The notes beneath the pieces were generated by a model. It saw nothing but the letters and a program-made list of their open reading frames with translations, made no database searches and had not been told where the DNA came from. The position numbers were made by a program, and so were the translations under genes. From Nocardiopsis alborubida (GTDB lineage: Bacteria; Actinomycetota; Actinomycetes; Streptosporangiales; Streptosporangiaceae), in assembly GCF_012396365.1 (NCBI RefSeq), contig NZ_JAAXPG010000030.1:27647-91646 (forward strand): a DNA stretch of 64,000 nt. Direction: 5' to 3'. Below are positions 28,510 to 36,714 of the stretch, piece after piece (within the stretch, counting starts at the first letter, position 1; each line of letters opens with the position of its first letter).

Positions 28510-28533
28510 CGCGGCCCGGCCGCACCCGGCATC

Positions 28534-28559
28534 GGGGGCACCCCTTCGGGGGTGCCCCC
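28534..28559 (+). terminator. clpC terminator
   Basis: GGGGGCACCCC, TTCG tetraloop, GGGGTGCCCCC, followed by TTCGTCGT, 25 bp after the stop. Confidence 0.8.
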
Positions 28560-28637
28560 TTCGTCGTGGGGAGGCCGGGGCGTGTCCGGCTGACGCCGCC
28601 CGTCGCGCAGCGGGGTGTGTGTTCGCCGGACATGTTC

Positions 28638-28643
28638 TAAGGT
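28638..28643 (+). promoter_or_regulatory. -10 of a leaderless promoter
   Basis: TAAGGT ends 6 nt before the GTG at 28650; no Shine-Dalgarno is present. Confidence 0.45.
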
Positions 28644-28649
28644 GCGAAC

Positions 28650-29555
28650 GTGACGCATCCAGATCCCCGACAGCACGATCCGTGGCAGGCGCGGCAGCCG
28701 CAGCCCGGACCCGCTCCCCACGGTCCCCGGCCGGGTGAGGCGCCCCCGGGGCAGCGCGGCGCGGTCCCGCCCGGCGGCCCTTCCCCGGTCGGCGGTCCGC
28801 CTCCCCCGGGGCAGTTCCCTCCGGCCGGAGCGCCGCCCATGGGGCCGCAGGGACCCCACGGGGGCCCGCCCGGTCCCCAGGGTCCTCACGGCCCCCAGGG
28901 CCCCTACGGTCCGTACCCGAACCAGCCCCAGCCGCGCAAGAAGGGCGGGACCGGCCTGATCATCGGGGCCGTCGTCCTGGTCGTCGTCCTCATGGCGGGC
29001 GGCGGGATCGCCGCTGTGTCGCTGTTCTCCGGCGGCGGCGGCGCCTCCGCGGAGGGCGTCGGTGAGGTGCGGTACTACGAGGGCCTGTCCAGCGAACACG
29101 TGGACGAGGGCGAGACCGTCGACTACGAGATGTTCCCGCCCGCGGGCGGAGCGCACTACCCGATCTGGCAGAACTGCGGCGTCTACGACCAGCCCCTGCG
29201 CTCGGAGTACGTCGTGCACGCCCAGGAACACGGCGCCGTGTGGATCGCCTACGATCCCGGACTCTCCCAGGCCCAGGTCCAGACCCTGGCCGGGTACTAC
29301 TCGCCCGGCGACTACCTGGTGGTCAGCCCCGTGGAGGGCCTGCCCGCCCCCGTGGTGGCGTCGGCCTGGGGCTCCCAGATCCTCCTGGAGGACCCCGAGG
29401 ACCCGCGCCTGGCGGAGTACCTCGTCGAGTTCGTCCAGGGCGAGAACACCCCGGAGCCGGGCGCGCCGTGCAGCGACGGCCACTCCGGCACCGAGGCCGA
29501 CCCCGCGGGGGAGACCGGGACCGCCGCGGCGCGGTACTCCGTCCCGCGGACCTGA
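28650..29555 (+). CDS. DUF3105 membrane-anchored protein
   Basis: 301 residues: a roughly 95-residue Pro/Gly/Gln-rich cytoplasmic head, one transmembrane helix (about 107-130) and an extracytoplasmic DUF3105 domain recognisable by GAHYPIWQNCGVYDQPLRSEYVVHAQEHG and the conserved YDP and tryptophan residues. The family is widespread in actinobacteria, but its function is unknown. It follows the clpC terminator and runs convergently into mutY. Confidence 0.8.
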   Translation: MTHPDPRQHDPWQARQPQPGPAPHGPRPGEAPPGQRGAVPPGGPSPVGGPPPPGQFPPAGAPPMGPQGPHGGPPGPQGPHGPQGPYGPYPNQPQPRKKGGTGLIIGAVVLVVVLMAGGGIAAVSLFSGGGGASAEGVGEVRYYEGLSSEHVDEGETVDYEMFPPAGGAHYPIWQNCGVYDQPLRSEYVVHAQEHGAVWIAYDPGLSQAQVQTLAGYYSPGDYLVVSPVEGLPAPVVASAWGSQILLEDPEDPRLAEYLVEFVQGENTPEPGAPCSDGHSGTEADPAGETGTAAARYSVPRT

Positions 29556-29569
29556 GGCACCCCTGGCGC

Positions 29570-29585
29570 GCCGTCCGGGGACGGC
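29570..29585. terminator. Short inverted repeat between convergent genes
   Basis: GCCGTCC-GG-GGACGGC between the DUF3105 gene and mutY; possibly a bidirectional terminator. Confidence 0.35.
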
Positions 29586-29681
29586 GCCGGGCCGGGGCGC
29601 GTCCGCCTCCCGGCCGCTGACCGGGGGCGGTACCAGTCCGGGACGCCGCGCGCCGACCGGCTTCCCCGGGCCGGGGCGTGC

Positions 29682-30557
29682 TCAGCCCGGCAGGGCGTAC
29701 CGGCCGTCGTCCAGGGGGTCCACCAGACCGTCGGAGACCAATGCGTCCAGGGCCCGCTCGCGCTGGACACTGTCGTCCCAGACGACGTCCAGCGCGCCCT
29801 TGGACACCGGGTGGGCGGAGTCGCGCAGCACCGCCAGCAGCCGTCCGCGCACCTGCCGGTCGGTGCCCGCGTAGGTCTGGCCGCGCCGGGGCGGGCCGTC
29901 GTAGGCGGGCTTGCCCGCGAGCCGCCAGGCGCACTGGTGGGCGATCGGGCAGTCCGCGCACGCGGGCGTGCGCGCGGTGCACACCAGCGCGCCCAGCTCC
30001 ATGACGGCCACGCCCCAGCGTGCGGCCACCGAGGGCGCGGACGGCAGCAGGGACTCGGCGAGGGCGGTCTCCGCCTTCGTCTGTGTTTTCGGCGGGTACT
30101 GGACCCCGGTTTCGGCTCTCGCCAGGACACGTCGAACATTCGTGTCCAGAATGGCGTGCCGCTGACCGAAGGCGAAGCTCGCCACCGCCGCGGCGGTGTA
30201 GGCGCCGACGCCCGGCAGGGACAGCAGGGTGGCGTGGTCGTCGGGGACCCGCCCGCCGTGCTCCCCGGTGATCGCCACCGCGCACGCGTGCAGGCGCAGC
30301 GCCCGGCGCGGGTAGCCGAGCCGGTTCCACATGCGCACCGCCTCCCCGGAGGGCTCCCGGGCCAGGTCGGCCGGGGTGGGCCAGCGCTCCATCCAGGCGC
30401 GCCAGGCGGGCAGGACGCGCACCACGGGCGTCTGCTGGAGCATGATCTCACTGACCAGGACCGACCACGGGGAGGCGTCGGGCCGACGCCAGGGAAGGTC
30501 GCGGGCATGGCTCTCGTACCACGCCAGAACCGGGGTGCTGTAAGGGTTATCGCTCAT
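29682..30557 (-). CDS. mutY: A/G-specific adenine DNA glycosylase
   Basis: MutY removes adenine mispaired with 8-oxoguanine. The helix-hairpin-helix LPGVGAYTAAAV and catalytic Asp in ILDTNVRR are present, the catalytic Glu is E37 (LVSEIMLQQT), and the 4Fe-4S ligands follow the C-x6-C-x2-C-x5-C spacing near residues 195-212. At 291 residues the C-terminal 8-oxoG-sensing domain is short, as in other actinobacterial MutY. It is divergent from the next gene with only 63 bp between the starts. Confidence 0.93.
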   Translation of the reverse strand: MSDNPYSTPVLAWYESHARDLPWRRPDASPWSVLVSEIMLQQTPVVRVLPAWRAWMERWPTPADLAREPSGEAVRMWNRLGYPRRALRLHACAVAITGEHGGRVPDDHATLLSLPGVGAYTAAAVASFAFGQRHAILDTNVRRVLARAETGVQYPPKTQTKAETALAESLLPSAPSVAARWGVAVMELGALVCTARTPACADCPIAHQCAWRLAGKPAYDGPPRRGQTYAGTDRQVRGRLLAVLRDSAHPVSKGALDVVWDDSVQRERALDALVSDGLVDPLDDGRYALPG

Positions 30558-30620
30558 CTTTAACTGGGAATCGGCGGGTTGAGTAGGTGAGGTACACGCA
30601 AAACCGCAATACTACGGCGC

Positions 30621-31385
30621 ATGGCGTCAAGTACCGGACAACCAGGAGCCGTCAGTCGCGAGACCTACTGGAAGCGGCGTGCCTTCGTGCTGGCCGGGGC
30701 CCTGCTGGTGCTCGCGCTCATCGCGTACGCCTGCCGCCCCTCCGGCGACGGGAGCGGCGAGCCGACCCGCTCGGACGCGGGTATCGAGGCCTCTCCCAGT
30801 GTCTCACCCGCCGAGCCCTCCGCGGACGCGAGCGAGGAGCCCGGGGACGATCCCTCCGAGGGGGCGCGGGAGAGCGCCGATCCCTCCGGGGACGCTGAGG
30901 ACTCCGACGGCGCCGCGGCCGGTGACGGCGACTCCGCCGGGGGCGGGGAGGACGGCGAGGTGCCCGCCCCGGAGCGCCCCGAGGACCTCTGCCGCCCGCA
31001 GGACGTCGTGGTGACCTTCGAGTACGCGGAGGAGGGCCAGGAGGTCTACGGCGCCGGCGCCGACCCGGGCTTCAGGATCACCGTGGTCAACACCGCCGAG
31101 CAGACCTGCACCGTGGACGTGGGCGGCGAGGCCATGGAGATCCGCATCCACTCGGGCGACGACCGGATCTTCTCCACCGCCGACTGCGCGGAGAACGAGA
31201 GCGCGGAGAAGCACCAGATCAGCAGGGGCGTCCCGCACGAGTACACGTTCACCTGGGAGCGGCTGCGCTCCTTCGAGGACTGCCGCGGCACCGACGCCTC
31301 GGCCCAGCCCGGCTGGTACCGGGCCAACCTGCACGGGGACTACGCCGGGGACCAGCCCGAGCTGCCGTTCCAGCTCAAGGCCTGA
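30621..31385 (+). CDS. Membrane-anchored exported protein with acidic linker, unknown
   Basis: 254 residues: an N-terminal signal anchor (about 19-38), a long Asp/Glu/Ser/Pro-rich linker (40-120), then a globular beta-rich domain beginning LCRPQDVVVTFEYAEEGQEVYG with four further cysteines, reminiscent of immunoglobulin-like extracellular domains. A counterpart occurs next to mutY in mycobacteria and streptomycetes; the function is unknown. It shares a divergent promoter region with mutY. Confidence 0.7.
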   Translation: MASSTGQPGAVSRETYWKRRAFVLAGALLVLALIAYACRPSGDGSGEPTRSDAGIEASPSVSPAEPSADASEEPGDDPSEGARESADPSGDAEDSDGAAAGDGDSAGGGEDGEVPAPERPEDLCRPQDVVVTFEYAEEGQEVYGAGADPGFRITVVNTAEQTCTVDVGGEAMEIRIHSGDDRIFSTADCAENESAEKHQISRGVPHEYTFTWERLRSFEDCRGTDASAQPGWYRANLHGDYAGDQPELPFQLKA

Positions 31386-31500
31386 GCCGCCGCATGGCAC
31401 GGGGGCGGGGGGCCGCACGACCCCCCGCCCCCGCGCCGACGGTTCCGCGGCGCGGGGAGCCCCTTTACGCCACCGGAGTTCGGGGATACTCTTCCTGCGG

Positions 31501-31516
31501 TTGGGAGCGCTCCCAA
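31501..31516. promoter_or_regulatory. Perfect CebR/CelR-type operator palindrome
   Basis: TTGGGAGCGCTCCCAA contains TGGGAGCGCTCCCA, the 14-bp operator described for the cellulose/cellobiose repressors CelR of Thermobifida and CebR of Streptomyces. It lies about 85 bp before the histidine phosphatase start. Confidence 0.65.
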
Positions 31517-31601
31517 GCGGGCGCTCCTCCGGGAGTGCCCGCACTCGCCCCCGAGGAGTCCCCACCGCCCCCCATGGGCCGACACGGAGGAGGACGCGAC
31601 G

Positions 31602-32318
31602 ATGCGCTACCGCGGACCGGCGGAACTGACGGTCGTCCGCCACGGGCAGAGCGCGTTCAACGCCGCCCTGGCCGCCGCCGCACGCGACGGCGGGCGCCTG
31701 GACGCGGCGGACCTGCCCGCGCGCAACGCCGACGTGGACCTCACCCCGCTGGGCGAGCGCCAGGCCCGCGCCGTGGGCGCGGGCTGGCTGGCCTCCCTGC
31801 CCGGCGGCCGGCGGCCCGGCGTCGTGTTCTCCTCCACCTACCTGCGCGCCCGCCGCACCGCCGGACTGGCTCTGGAGGCGGCCGGGCTGGACCTGCCCGT
31901 GCACCCGGACGAGCGGCTGCGCGACCACGACGGCGGCCCCTTCACGTTCATGACCCCGGCCATGGTCGACGAGTACGACCCCGGCGAGGCGCCCCGGCGC
32001 CTGGCCGACCGGATGCACCACCGCCCCGAGCGCGGTGAGTCCCTGGCAGACGTCCTGCTGCGGCTGCGCTCGTTCCTGCGCGACCTGTGCGCGGAGTACC
32101 CGGGAGAGCGTGTGCTGCTGTTCGCCCACGAGCCGGTCGTGGTCCTGCTCCGGGGGATCCTGGAGGGCCTGGAGGAGGCCGAGGTGTGGCGGGTGAGCAG
32201 GGAGGAGCCCGCGGCGGCGGCCTCGGTCAGCCGCTGGACGGCCGACGCCGGGGGAGACCTGCGCCCCGACGGCTACGGAGTCGTGGGGCACCTGGCGGAA
32301 GTGTCGGCGCGGGGGTGA
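31602..32318 (+). CDS. Histidine phosphatase family protein (phosphoglycerate mutase-like)
   Basis: 238 residues with the catalytic R-H-G at residues 13-15 (VVRHGQS), a second-site FAHEPVVVLLRG near residue 175 and S-S-T-Y-L-R-A-R-R-T in between, the standard layout of the family. Substrate is not predictable. It lies downstream of a CebR/CelR-like palindrome, so it may respond to cello-oligosaccharides. The ATG follows GGAGGA. Confidence 0.83.
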   Translation: MRYRGPAELTVVRHGQSAFNAALAAAARDGGRLDAADLPARNADVDLTPLGERQARAVGAGWLASLPGGRRPGVVFSSTYLRARRTAGLALEAAGLDLPVHPDERLRDHDGGPFTFMTPAMVDEYDPGEAPRRLADRMHHRPERGESLADVLLRLRSFLRDLCAEYPGERVLLFAHEPVVVLLRGILEGLEEAEVWRVSREEPAAAASVSRWTADAGGDLRPDGYGVVGHLAEVSARG

Positions 32319-32487
32319 CGGGGATTCCGACATAACCCCGATTTCCTTGCTTTTCGCCCGGGAATCGGGCCTGGCCGGAACCCCTGGGCGGGGAAATTCC
32401 GGCGACCTCGCGGAAAAGCGGCAGCTTCACGTAATGGTTCGATTACCATCCGTGCTGTCTGGAACCCGCACGTCCCTGGAGGCTGTC

Positions 32488-32865
32488 GTGAATCGCATCG
32501 TCCCGGCCCTGGCCGCCGCTCCCGTCCTCGCCCTGGCGCTCGCCGCGCCCGCGCACGCCGCCGAGGAGGCGCGGCCCGGCGACAACGGCTACATCCTGCG
32601 CGTCCACGGCCTCACCGACGCCGAGACGCGGGAGGCCACGCTGGTGTGCGCCCCCGTCGCCGCGGGCACGCATCCCAGAGCCGAGGAGGCCTGCGAGGCC
32701 ATCGCCGAGGCCGGTTCGATCGCGGGGGTCAGGGGCGAGGAGCAGGCCTGCCCGTTCGTCTACGACCCGGTGGTCGCCGTGGCCTACGGCACCGAGGACT
32801 ACCGGGAGGAGTTCTCCAACGAGTGCGTGCTCACGAGTGAGAAGGGCGCGGTCTTCGACTTCTGA
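32488..32865 (+). CDS. Streptomyces subtilisin inhibitor-like (SSI) protease inhibitor
   Basis: 125 residues: a signal peptide ending A-H-A near residue 24 and a mature domain of about 101 residues. Four cysteines at the SSI spacing are present (LVCAP, EEACEA, QACPF, SNECVL), with T-H-P-R-A-E-E-A-C and the V-F-D-F end. The reactive loop reads C-P-F-V-Y-D-P, so P1-P1' is Phe90-Val91, where classical SSI has Met-Val. This predicts inhibition of subtilisin- or chymotrypsin-like proteases. GTG 32488 has GGAGG 5 nt upstream. Confidence 0.85.
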   Translation: MNRIVPALAAAPVLALALAAPAHAAEEARPGDNGYILRVHGLTDAETREATLVCAPVAAGTHPRAEEACEAIAEAGSIAGVRGEEQACPFVYDPVVAVAYGTEDYREEFSNECVLTSEKGAVFDF

Positions 32866-32879
32866 CGCGCTGGCCGGGA

Positions 32880-32897
32880 GCGCCGCCGGTGCGGCGC
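32880..32897. terminator. Bidirectional hairpin between SSI gene and radA
   Basis: GCGCCGC-CGGT-GCGGCGC, perfect 7-bp stem, 15 bp after the SSI gene stop. Confidence 0.45.
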
Positions 32898-33018
32898 GAG
32901 GCCCCTGGACCGTGGTGGTCCCGTGCTCATGGCCGGTGTCGGCGCGGTGGTTTCTCGTGTCCGTCGCAACGAACCGCGCCACGGGTACGAGGTCACGGCG
33001 AAGCGGGCGCGCCGGCGC

Positions 33019-34401
33019 TCAGTCCTCGTCCCGGGGGGCGCGGGCCCGCCGGGACCGCCGGGCCACCCGGCTCAGGGCCTCGCTCAGCTCCTCCACCTCG
33101 TGGACGCGGATGCCCGGGATCGGGTCGCCGAAGTGCTTGGGCACGACCGCCTCGGTGAAGCCGAGCCGCTGCGCCTCCGACACCCGGCGCCGCACGCCGC
33201 TCACGGTGCGCACGTCGCCCGCCAGGCCCACCTCGCCGATCGCGATGAAGCCGACGGGCAGCGCGACGTCGTTGTTGGAGCTGGCCGCGGCCATGGCCAG
33301 CGCCAGGTCCACGGCGGGCTCGGTCAGCTTCACGCCGCCCACCGTGGAGGCGTACACGTCCATGTTGGCCAGCTTCATGCCCGTGCGCTTCTCCAGCACG
33401 GCCAGGATCATGTTCACCCGCGAGGTGTCCAGGCCCGAGGTGGCCCGGCGCGGCGCGGGCAGCGGGGTCGGCGCGACCAGGGCCTGGACCTCGGTGATGA
33501 GCGGTCGCCGTCCCTCCAGGGCGACGGTGACGCACGTGCCCGGCACCGGGTCGGTGCGCTCGGTGAGGAACAGTCCGCTCGGGTCGGGCAGACCGACGAT
33601 GCCGGACTCGGTCAGCTCGAAGCAGCCGATCTCGTCGGTGGGCCCGTAGCGGTTCTTGACCGCGCGCAGCAGCCGCAGCTGGGAGTGGCGCTCGCCCTCG
33701 AAGTGCAGCACCACGTCCACCAGGTGCTCCAGCATCCGCGGACCGGCGATGGACCCGTCCTTGGTGACGTGGCCGACCAGCACGGTGGCGATCCCGCGCT
33801 CCTTGGCGATCTGGATCAGCGCGCCGGTCACCTGCCGGATCTGGGTGACGCCGCCCGGGACGCCGGTGGTGTCGGGGGAGACCATGGTCTGCACCGAGTC
33901 CACGATGAGCAGCCGTGGGCCGACCGCGTCCACGTGGCTGGCCAGGGAGGCGATGGAGGTCTCGGCGGCCAGGTAGAGCTTGTCGGAGAGCGCGCCGAGC
34001 CGCTCGGCGCGCAGCCGCACCTGCCCGGCCGACTCCTCCCCGGTCACGTACAGCACGGGGCCCTCGGCCGCGCGCATCGCGGCGACCTCCAGCAGGAGGG
34101 TGGACTTGCCCACGCCGGGCTCGCCGGCGAGCAGCACCACGCCGCCCGGGACCGCGCCGCCGCCCAGCACCCGGTCGAGCTCGTCGACGCCGGTGGGGAC
34201 TGCCTCGGCGCTCTCCACGCTGATCTCGGTGATGGGCCGGGCCCGGGAGGTGACGGGCGCGGGCGCGACGGCGGAGGGCGCGGGGGCGCCGGCCTCCTCG
34301 ACCGTGCCCCAGGCCTGGCACTCGCCGCAGCGGCCCACCCACTTGAGGGTGCTCCATCCGCACTCGGCGCACCGGAACGTGGTCTTCGCTGCCTTCGCCA
34401 T
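33019..34401 (-). CDS. radA: DNA repair protein RadA (Sms)
   Basis: RadA promotes branch migration during recombination repair. The 460-residue protein has the C4 zinc finger (Cys11, 14, 25, 28), Walker A GEPGVGKST at 93-101, the RadA signature as K-N-R-Y-G near residue 255 (usually KNRFG) and a C-terminal Lon-protease-like domain. The ATG at 34401 starts the conserved MAKAAKTTFRCAEC; an in-frame upstream extension is ignored. No disA follows, although it adjoins radA in most actinobacteria. Confidence 0.94.
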   Translation of the reverse strand: MAKAAKTTFRCAECGWSTLKWVGRCGECQAWGTVEEAGAPAPSAVAPAPVTSRARPITEISVESAEAVPTGVDELDRVLGGGAVPGGVVLLAGEPGVGKSTLLLEVAAMRAAEGPVLYVTGEESAGQVRLRAERLGALSDKLYLAAETSIASLASHVDAVGPRLLIVDSVQTMVSPDTTGVPGGVTQIRQVTGALIQIAKERGIATVLVGHVTKDGSIAGPRMLEHLVDVVLHFEGERHSQLRLLRAVKNRYGPTDEIGCFELTESGIVGLPDPSGLFLTERTDPVPGTCVTVALEGRRPLITEVQALVAPTPLPAPRRATSGLDTSRVNMILAVLEKRTGMKLANMDVYASTVGGVKLTEPAVDLALAMAAASSNNDVALPVGFIAIGEVGLAGDVRTVSGVRRRVSEAQRLGFTEAVVPKHFGDPIPGIRVHEVEELSEALSRVARRSRRARAPRDED

Positions 34402-34572
34402 GGTGGCAACGCTAGCGGCTCCCTGGGACAACCCCGCCGGAAGGAGTAAAGGGACCTTTCGGAGACACATGAAAGTTACCTACGAGTTAGGAGCCTTCTC
34501 CCGTAGGGCGTGTTAAAGAATTCCTAGGGTCCGACAGCTCCAACGCCCCCGCTCCATGGAGAGGAAACCCGC

Positions 34573-35490
34573 GTGCCCCGTACATCCGCCACCGCCGTGT
34601 CCCGATCCCCGCGCCGTGCCCTGGCCCCCGTGGCCGCCGCCGCGCTGGGGTCGGTGCTCCTGGCCGCCGCGCCCGCCACCGCCGAGACCGCGCAGGCGCC
34701 CGCCTTCGACAGCTACGTCTCCCTCGGCGACTCCTTCGTCGCCGGTCCGCTCATCCGGGAGGAGAGGGTCAGCAGCAGCATGCCGCTGCTGGGCTGCCTG
34801 CGCACCTCCAACAACTACCCCACGATGCTCGCCGAGCGGCTGGGCATCACCGACTTCACGGACGCCAGCTGTTCGGGGGCGGTCGTCAACGACCTCTACG
34901 AGCCGCAGTTCGACGACACGCCGCCCCAGTTCGACGCCCTGACGCCGGAGACCGACCTGGTCACGGTCGGGATCGCGGGCAACGACTTCGGCTTCTCCGA
35001 GGTGCTCCTGGAGTGCGCCAAGCAGAGCCTGAGCAACCCGCTGGGCGACCCGTGCGCCGAGCACTACGGCGACGAGCTCGACCAGCGCATCGAGGACCTG
35101 CGTCCGGAGGTCGCGGAGGTCTACGCCGACATCGCCGAGCGCAGCCCCGACGCCACGGTGCTGGCCGTGGGCTACCTCCAGATCCTGCCCGAGAGCAGGG
35201 GCTGCTGGCCGAGCACGCCCATCGCGTGGGGCGACGTGCCCTTCCTGGACCAGGCGCAGACCGCGCTGAACGCGATGATCGCCGAGGAGGCCGAGGCCCA
35301 GGGCGCGGTCTTCGTGGACGTCTTCGAGCGCGGCCACGACGTCTGCACGTCCTCCGACACCCGCTGGGTGGAGGGCCTGATCCCCGAGAACGGGGCCCCG
35401 GTGCACCCGAACTACCTCGGCATGCAGGCCACGGCCGACTTCGTGGGAGCGGAGTTGGGGGTGCCGGTGCCCGTGGACGACGCCGCGTAG
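34573..35490 (+). CDS. Secreted SGNH/GDSL hydrolase (lipase/esterase)
   Basis: 305 residues with a signal peptide ending near A-T-A (about residue 37). Block I SLGDSFVAG carries Ser54, block III G-N-D-F-G the oxyanion Asn, and V-H-P-N-Y-L-G near the end the catalytic His. The conserved cysteines (LGCLRTS, DASCSG, LECAKQ, DPCAEH, RGCWPS, HDVCTS) could form three disulfides, as in the Streptomyces lipase/phospholipase A subfamily. Extracellular ester hydrolysis is likely; the substrate is open. Confidence 0.87.
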   Translation: MPRTSATAVSRSPRRALAPVAAAALGSVLLAAAPATAETAQAPAFDSYVSLGDSFVAGPLIREERVSSSMPLLGCLRTSNNYPTMLAERLGITDFTDASCSGAVVNDLYEPQFDDTPPQFDALTPETDLVTVGIAGNDFGFSEVLLECAKQSLSNPLGDPCAEHYGDELDQRIEDLRPEVAEVYADIAERSPDATVLAVGYLQILPESRGCWPSTPIAWGDVPFLDQAQTALNAMIAEEAEAQGAVFVDVFERGHDVCTSSDTRWVEGLIPENGAPVHPNYLGMQATADFVGAELGVPVPVDDAA

Positions 35491-35605
35491 CCCAGGGTGA
35501 TCGGCCGCCGAGGAGGGGAGTCCGTTCGATGGTGATCTGACCGCTTTCGTCCCCCGCAGGTCAAGGACTCTTTACCCTCTTTGGCGGCTGTTCGCGCTAC
35601 GGAGA

Positions 35606-35676
35606 GTGACATATTGCGTGGTCTGTGTGACGAATGGTGAGGGCGTCGCGACAGGGAGATCCGCGTCACAGTGACG
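35606..35676. promoter_or_regulatory. Phased GTGAC half-sites upstream of the NlpC/P60 gene
   Basis: GTGAC occurs at 35606, 35627 and 35671, with an inverted GTCAC at 35665 giving CGTCAC-A-GTGACG. The 21- and 44-bp distances are close to two and four helical turns. The half-site resembles the GTCACA-type repeats reported for the response regulator MtrA, which controls cell-wall hydrolases. Confidence 0.4.
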
Positions 35677-35719
35677 TGGGCGCCGCGGCGCTCCGAGCGA
35701 GAGCGGGAGAACCACCGTC

Positions 35720-36346
35720 ATGCGAATACCGCGACACCACGAGCAAACGCAGGCCTGTCGTTCCACGGACCCGGGGCGGCAGGCCTCGCCCGTTCCTCCG
35801 CGCCGGGGCGGCGGGCGCACGCTCGCCGTCGCCGCGCTCACCGCGGCCGCCCTGACCGCAGGTACGGCGCCCGCGCTCGCCCAGCCGCTCCAGCCGCTCC
35901 AGCCGCCGCAGCCGGTGCGACCGGCGCAGCAGGCCGCGGCCACCGCGCAGGACTCCGCCGAACCGCGACGCGTCCACCTGTCCCTGTCCAGGCCGACGGT
36001 GGAGGACGCCATCAGCGCCGCGGAGTCGAAGAAGGGCACCCCCTACCGCTGGGGAGGCACCGGGCCGAACGGCTTCGACTGCTCGGGGCTCGTGCAGTGG
36101 GCCTACAAGCAGGCCGGGGTGGAACTGCCCCGCGTCGCCCACGACCAGGTCGGCGCCGGAACCCGGGTCTCCTACTCCGACGCCCGCAGGGGGGACATCC
36201 TGTACTGGGCCGACAGCGGCGGCTACGCCTACCACGTCGCCATCTACCTCGGCGACGGGCGCATGATCGACGCGCCGAACTCGGGGGACCACGTCCGTGA
36301 GCGGGACGTCCACAAACACGATCTCGCAGGTGCCGTACGGCTGTGA
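35720..36346 (+). CDS. Secreted NlpC/P60 (C40) peptidoglycan endopeptidase
   Basis: 208 residues: a signal peptide cleaved near A-L-A/Q (residue 54), a Gln/Pro-rich linker and a C-terminal NlpC/P60 domain with catalytic Cys121 (N-G-F-D-C-S-G-L) and His172 (A-Y-H-V-A-I-Y). It lacks the coiled-coil of RipA-type enzymes, so it resembles the small RipB-like form that cleaves D-Glu-mDAP bonds. Phased GTGAC repeats upstream suggest regulated expression. Confidence 0.9.
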   Translation: MRIPRHHEQTQACRSTDPGRQASPVPPRRGGGRTLAVAALTAAALTAGTAPALAQPLQPLQPPQPVRPAQQAAATAQDSAEPRRVHLSLSRPTVEDAISAAESKKGTPYRWGGTGPNGFDCSGLVQWAYKQAGVELPRVAHDQVGAGTRVSYSDARRGDILYWADSGGYAYHVAIYLGDGRMIDAPNSGDHVRERDVHKHDLAGAVRL

Positions 36347-36714
36347 GACGGGCAGGCCTCGCGCAGCGCGCTGACGGCCGCCCCGCACGCCCCGGGGAGT
36401 GAACCCGGCCAGCCCCGAGCGGCACCCCTGCACCAGGTGCCCCGCCTCCACCGCGAAACGACCGGGTGGTCCCGCACACGGACCCGTCGGCGACGCGGCA
36501 GGCACGGAGGGCGACACGACCCGTACGACCGCCCCGACGACGTGGCGGTCGGCAACCACGAACCAGGGCTCCGCGGGTGCACCCGCGGGCCCCTCCACCA
36601 CCGTCGCGCGACCGGGACCCGCACCCTCCGTGGGGGAGGGCGTGGGGAGAACGGCACGCCGCGTTCACGCGGGCGGTACGCACACGGGGCGCGTTAGCGC
36701 ATAGTCTGGATCGC
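36347..36714. other. Gene-free stretch before the sugar-phosphate isomerase gene
   Basis: 368 bp without a convincing gene. Minus-strand open frames exist, but they run through the NlpC/P60 gene. It contains the -10 element at 36702. Confidence 0.5.
36702..36707 (+). promoter_or_regulatory. -10 of a leaderless promoter
   Basis: TAGTCT ends 7 nt before GTG 36715. Confidence 0.5.

Noticed and set aside
35491..35719. ydaO-type c-di-AMP riboswitch upstream of the NlpC/P60 gene
   Set aside because: Such riboswitches often precede actinobacterial cell-wall hydrolases, but the conserved core and pseudoknot pieces could not be found here.
36347..36601. Minus-strand GNAT-like fragment before the sugar-phosphate isomerase gene
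   Set aside because: A short PAEPWFVVADRHVVGAV stretch looked acetyltransferase-like, but the frame has no acetyl-CoA loop and continues as a shadow of the NlpC/P60 gene.
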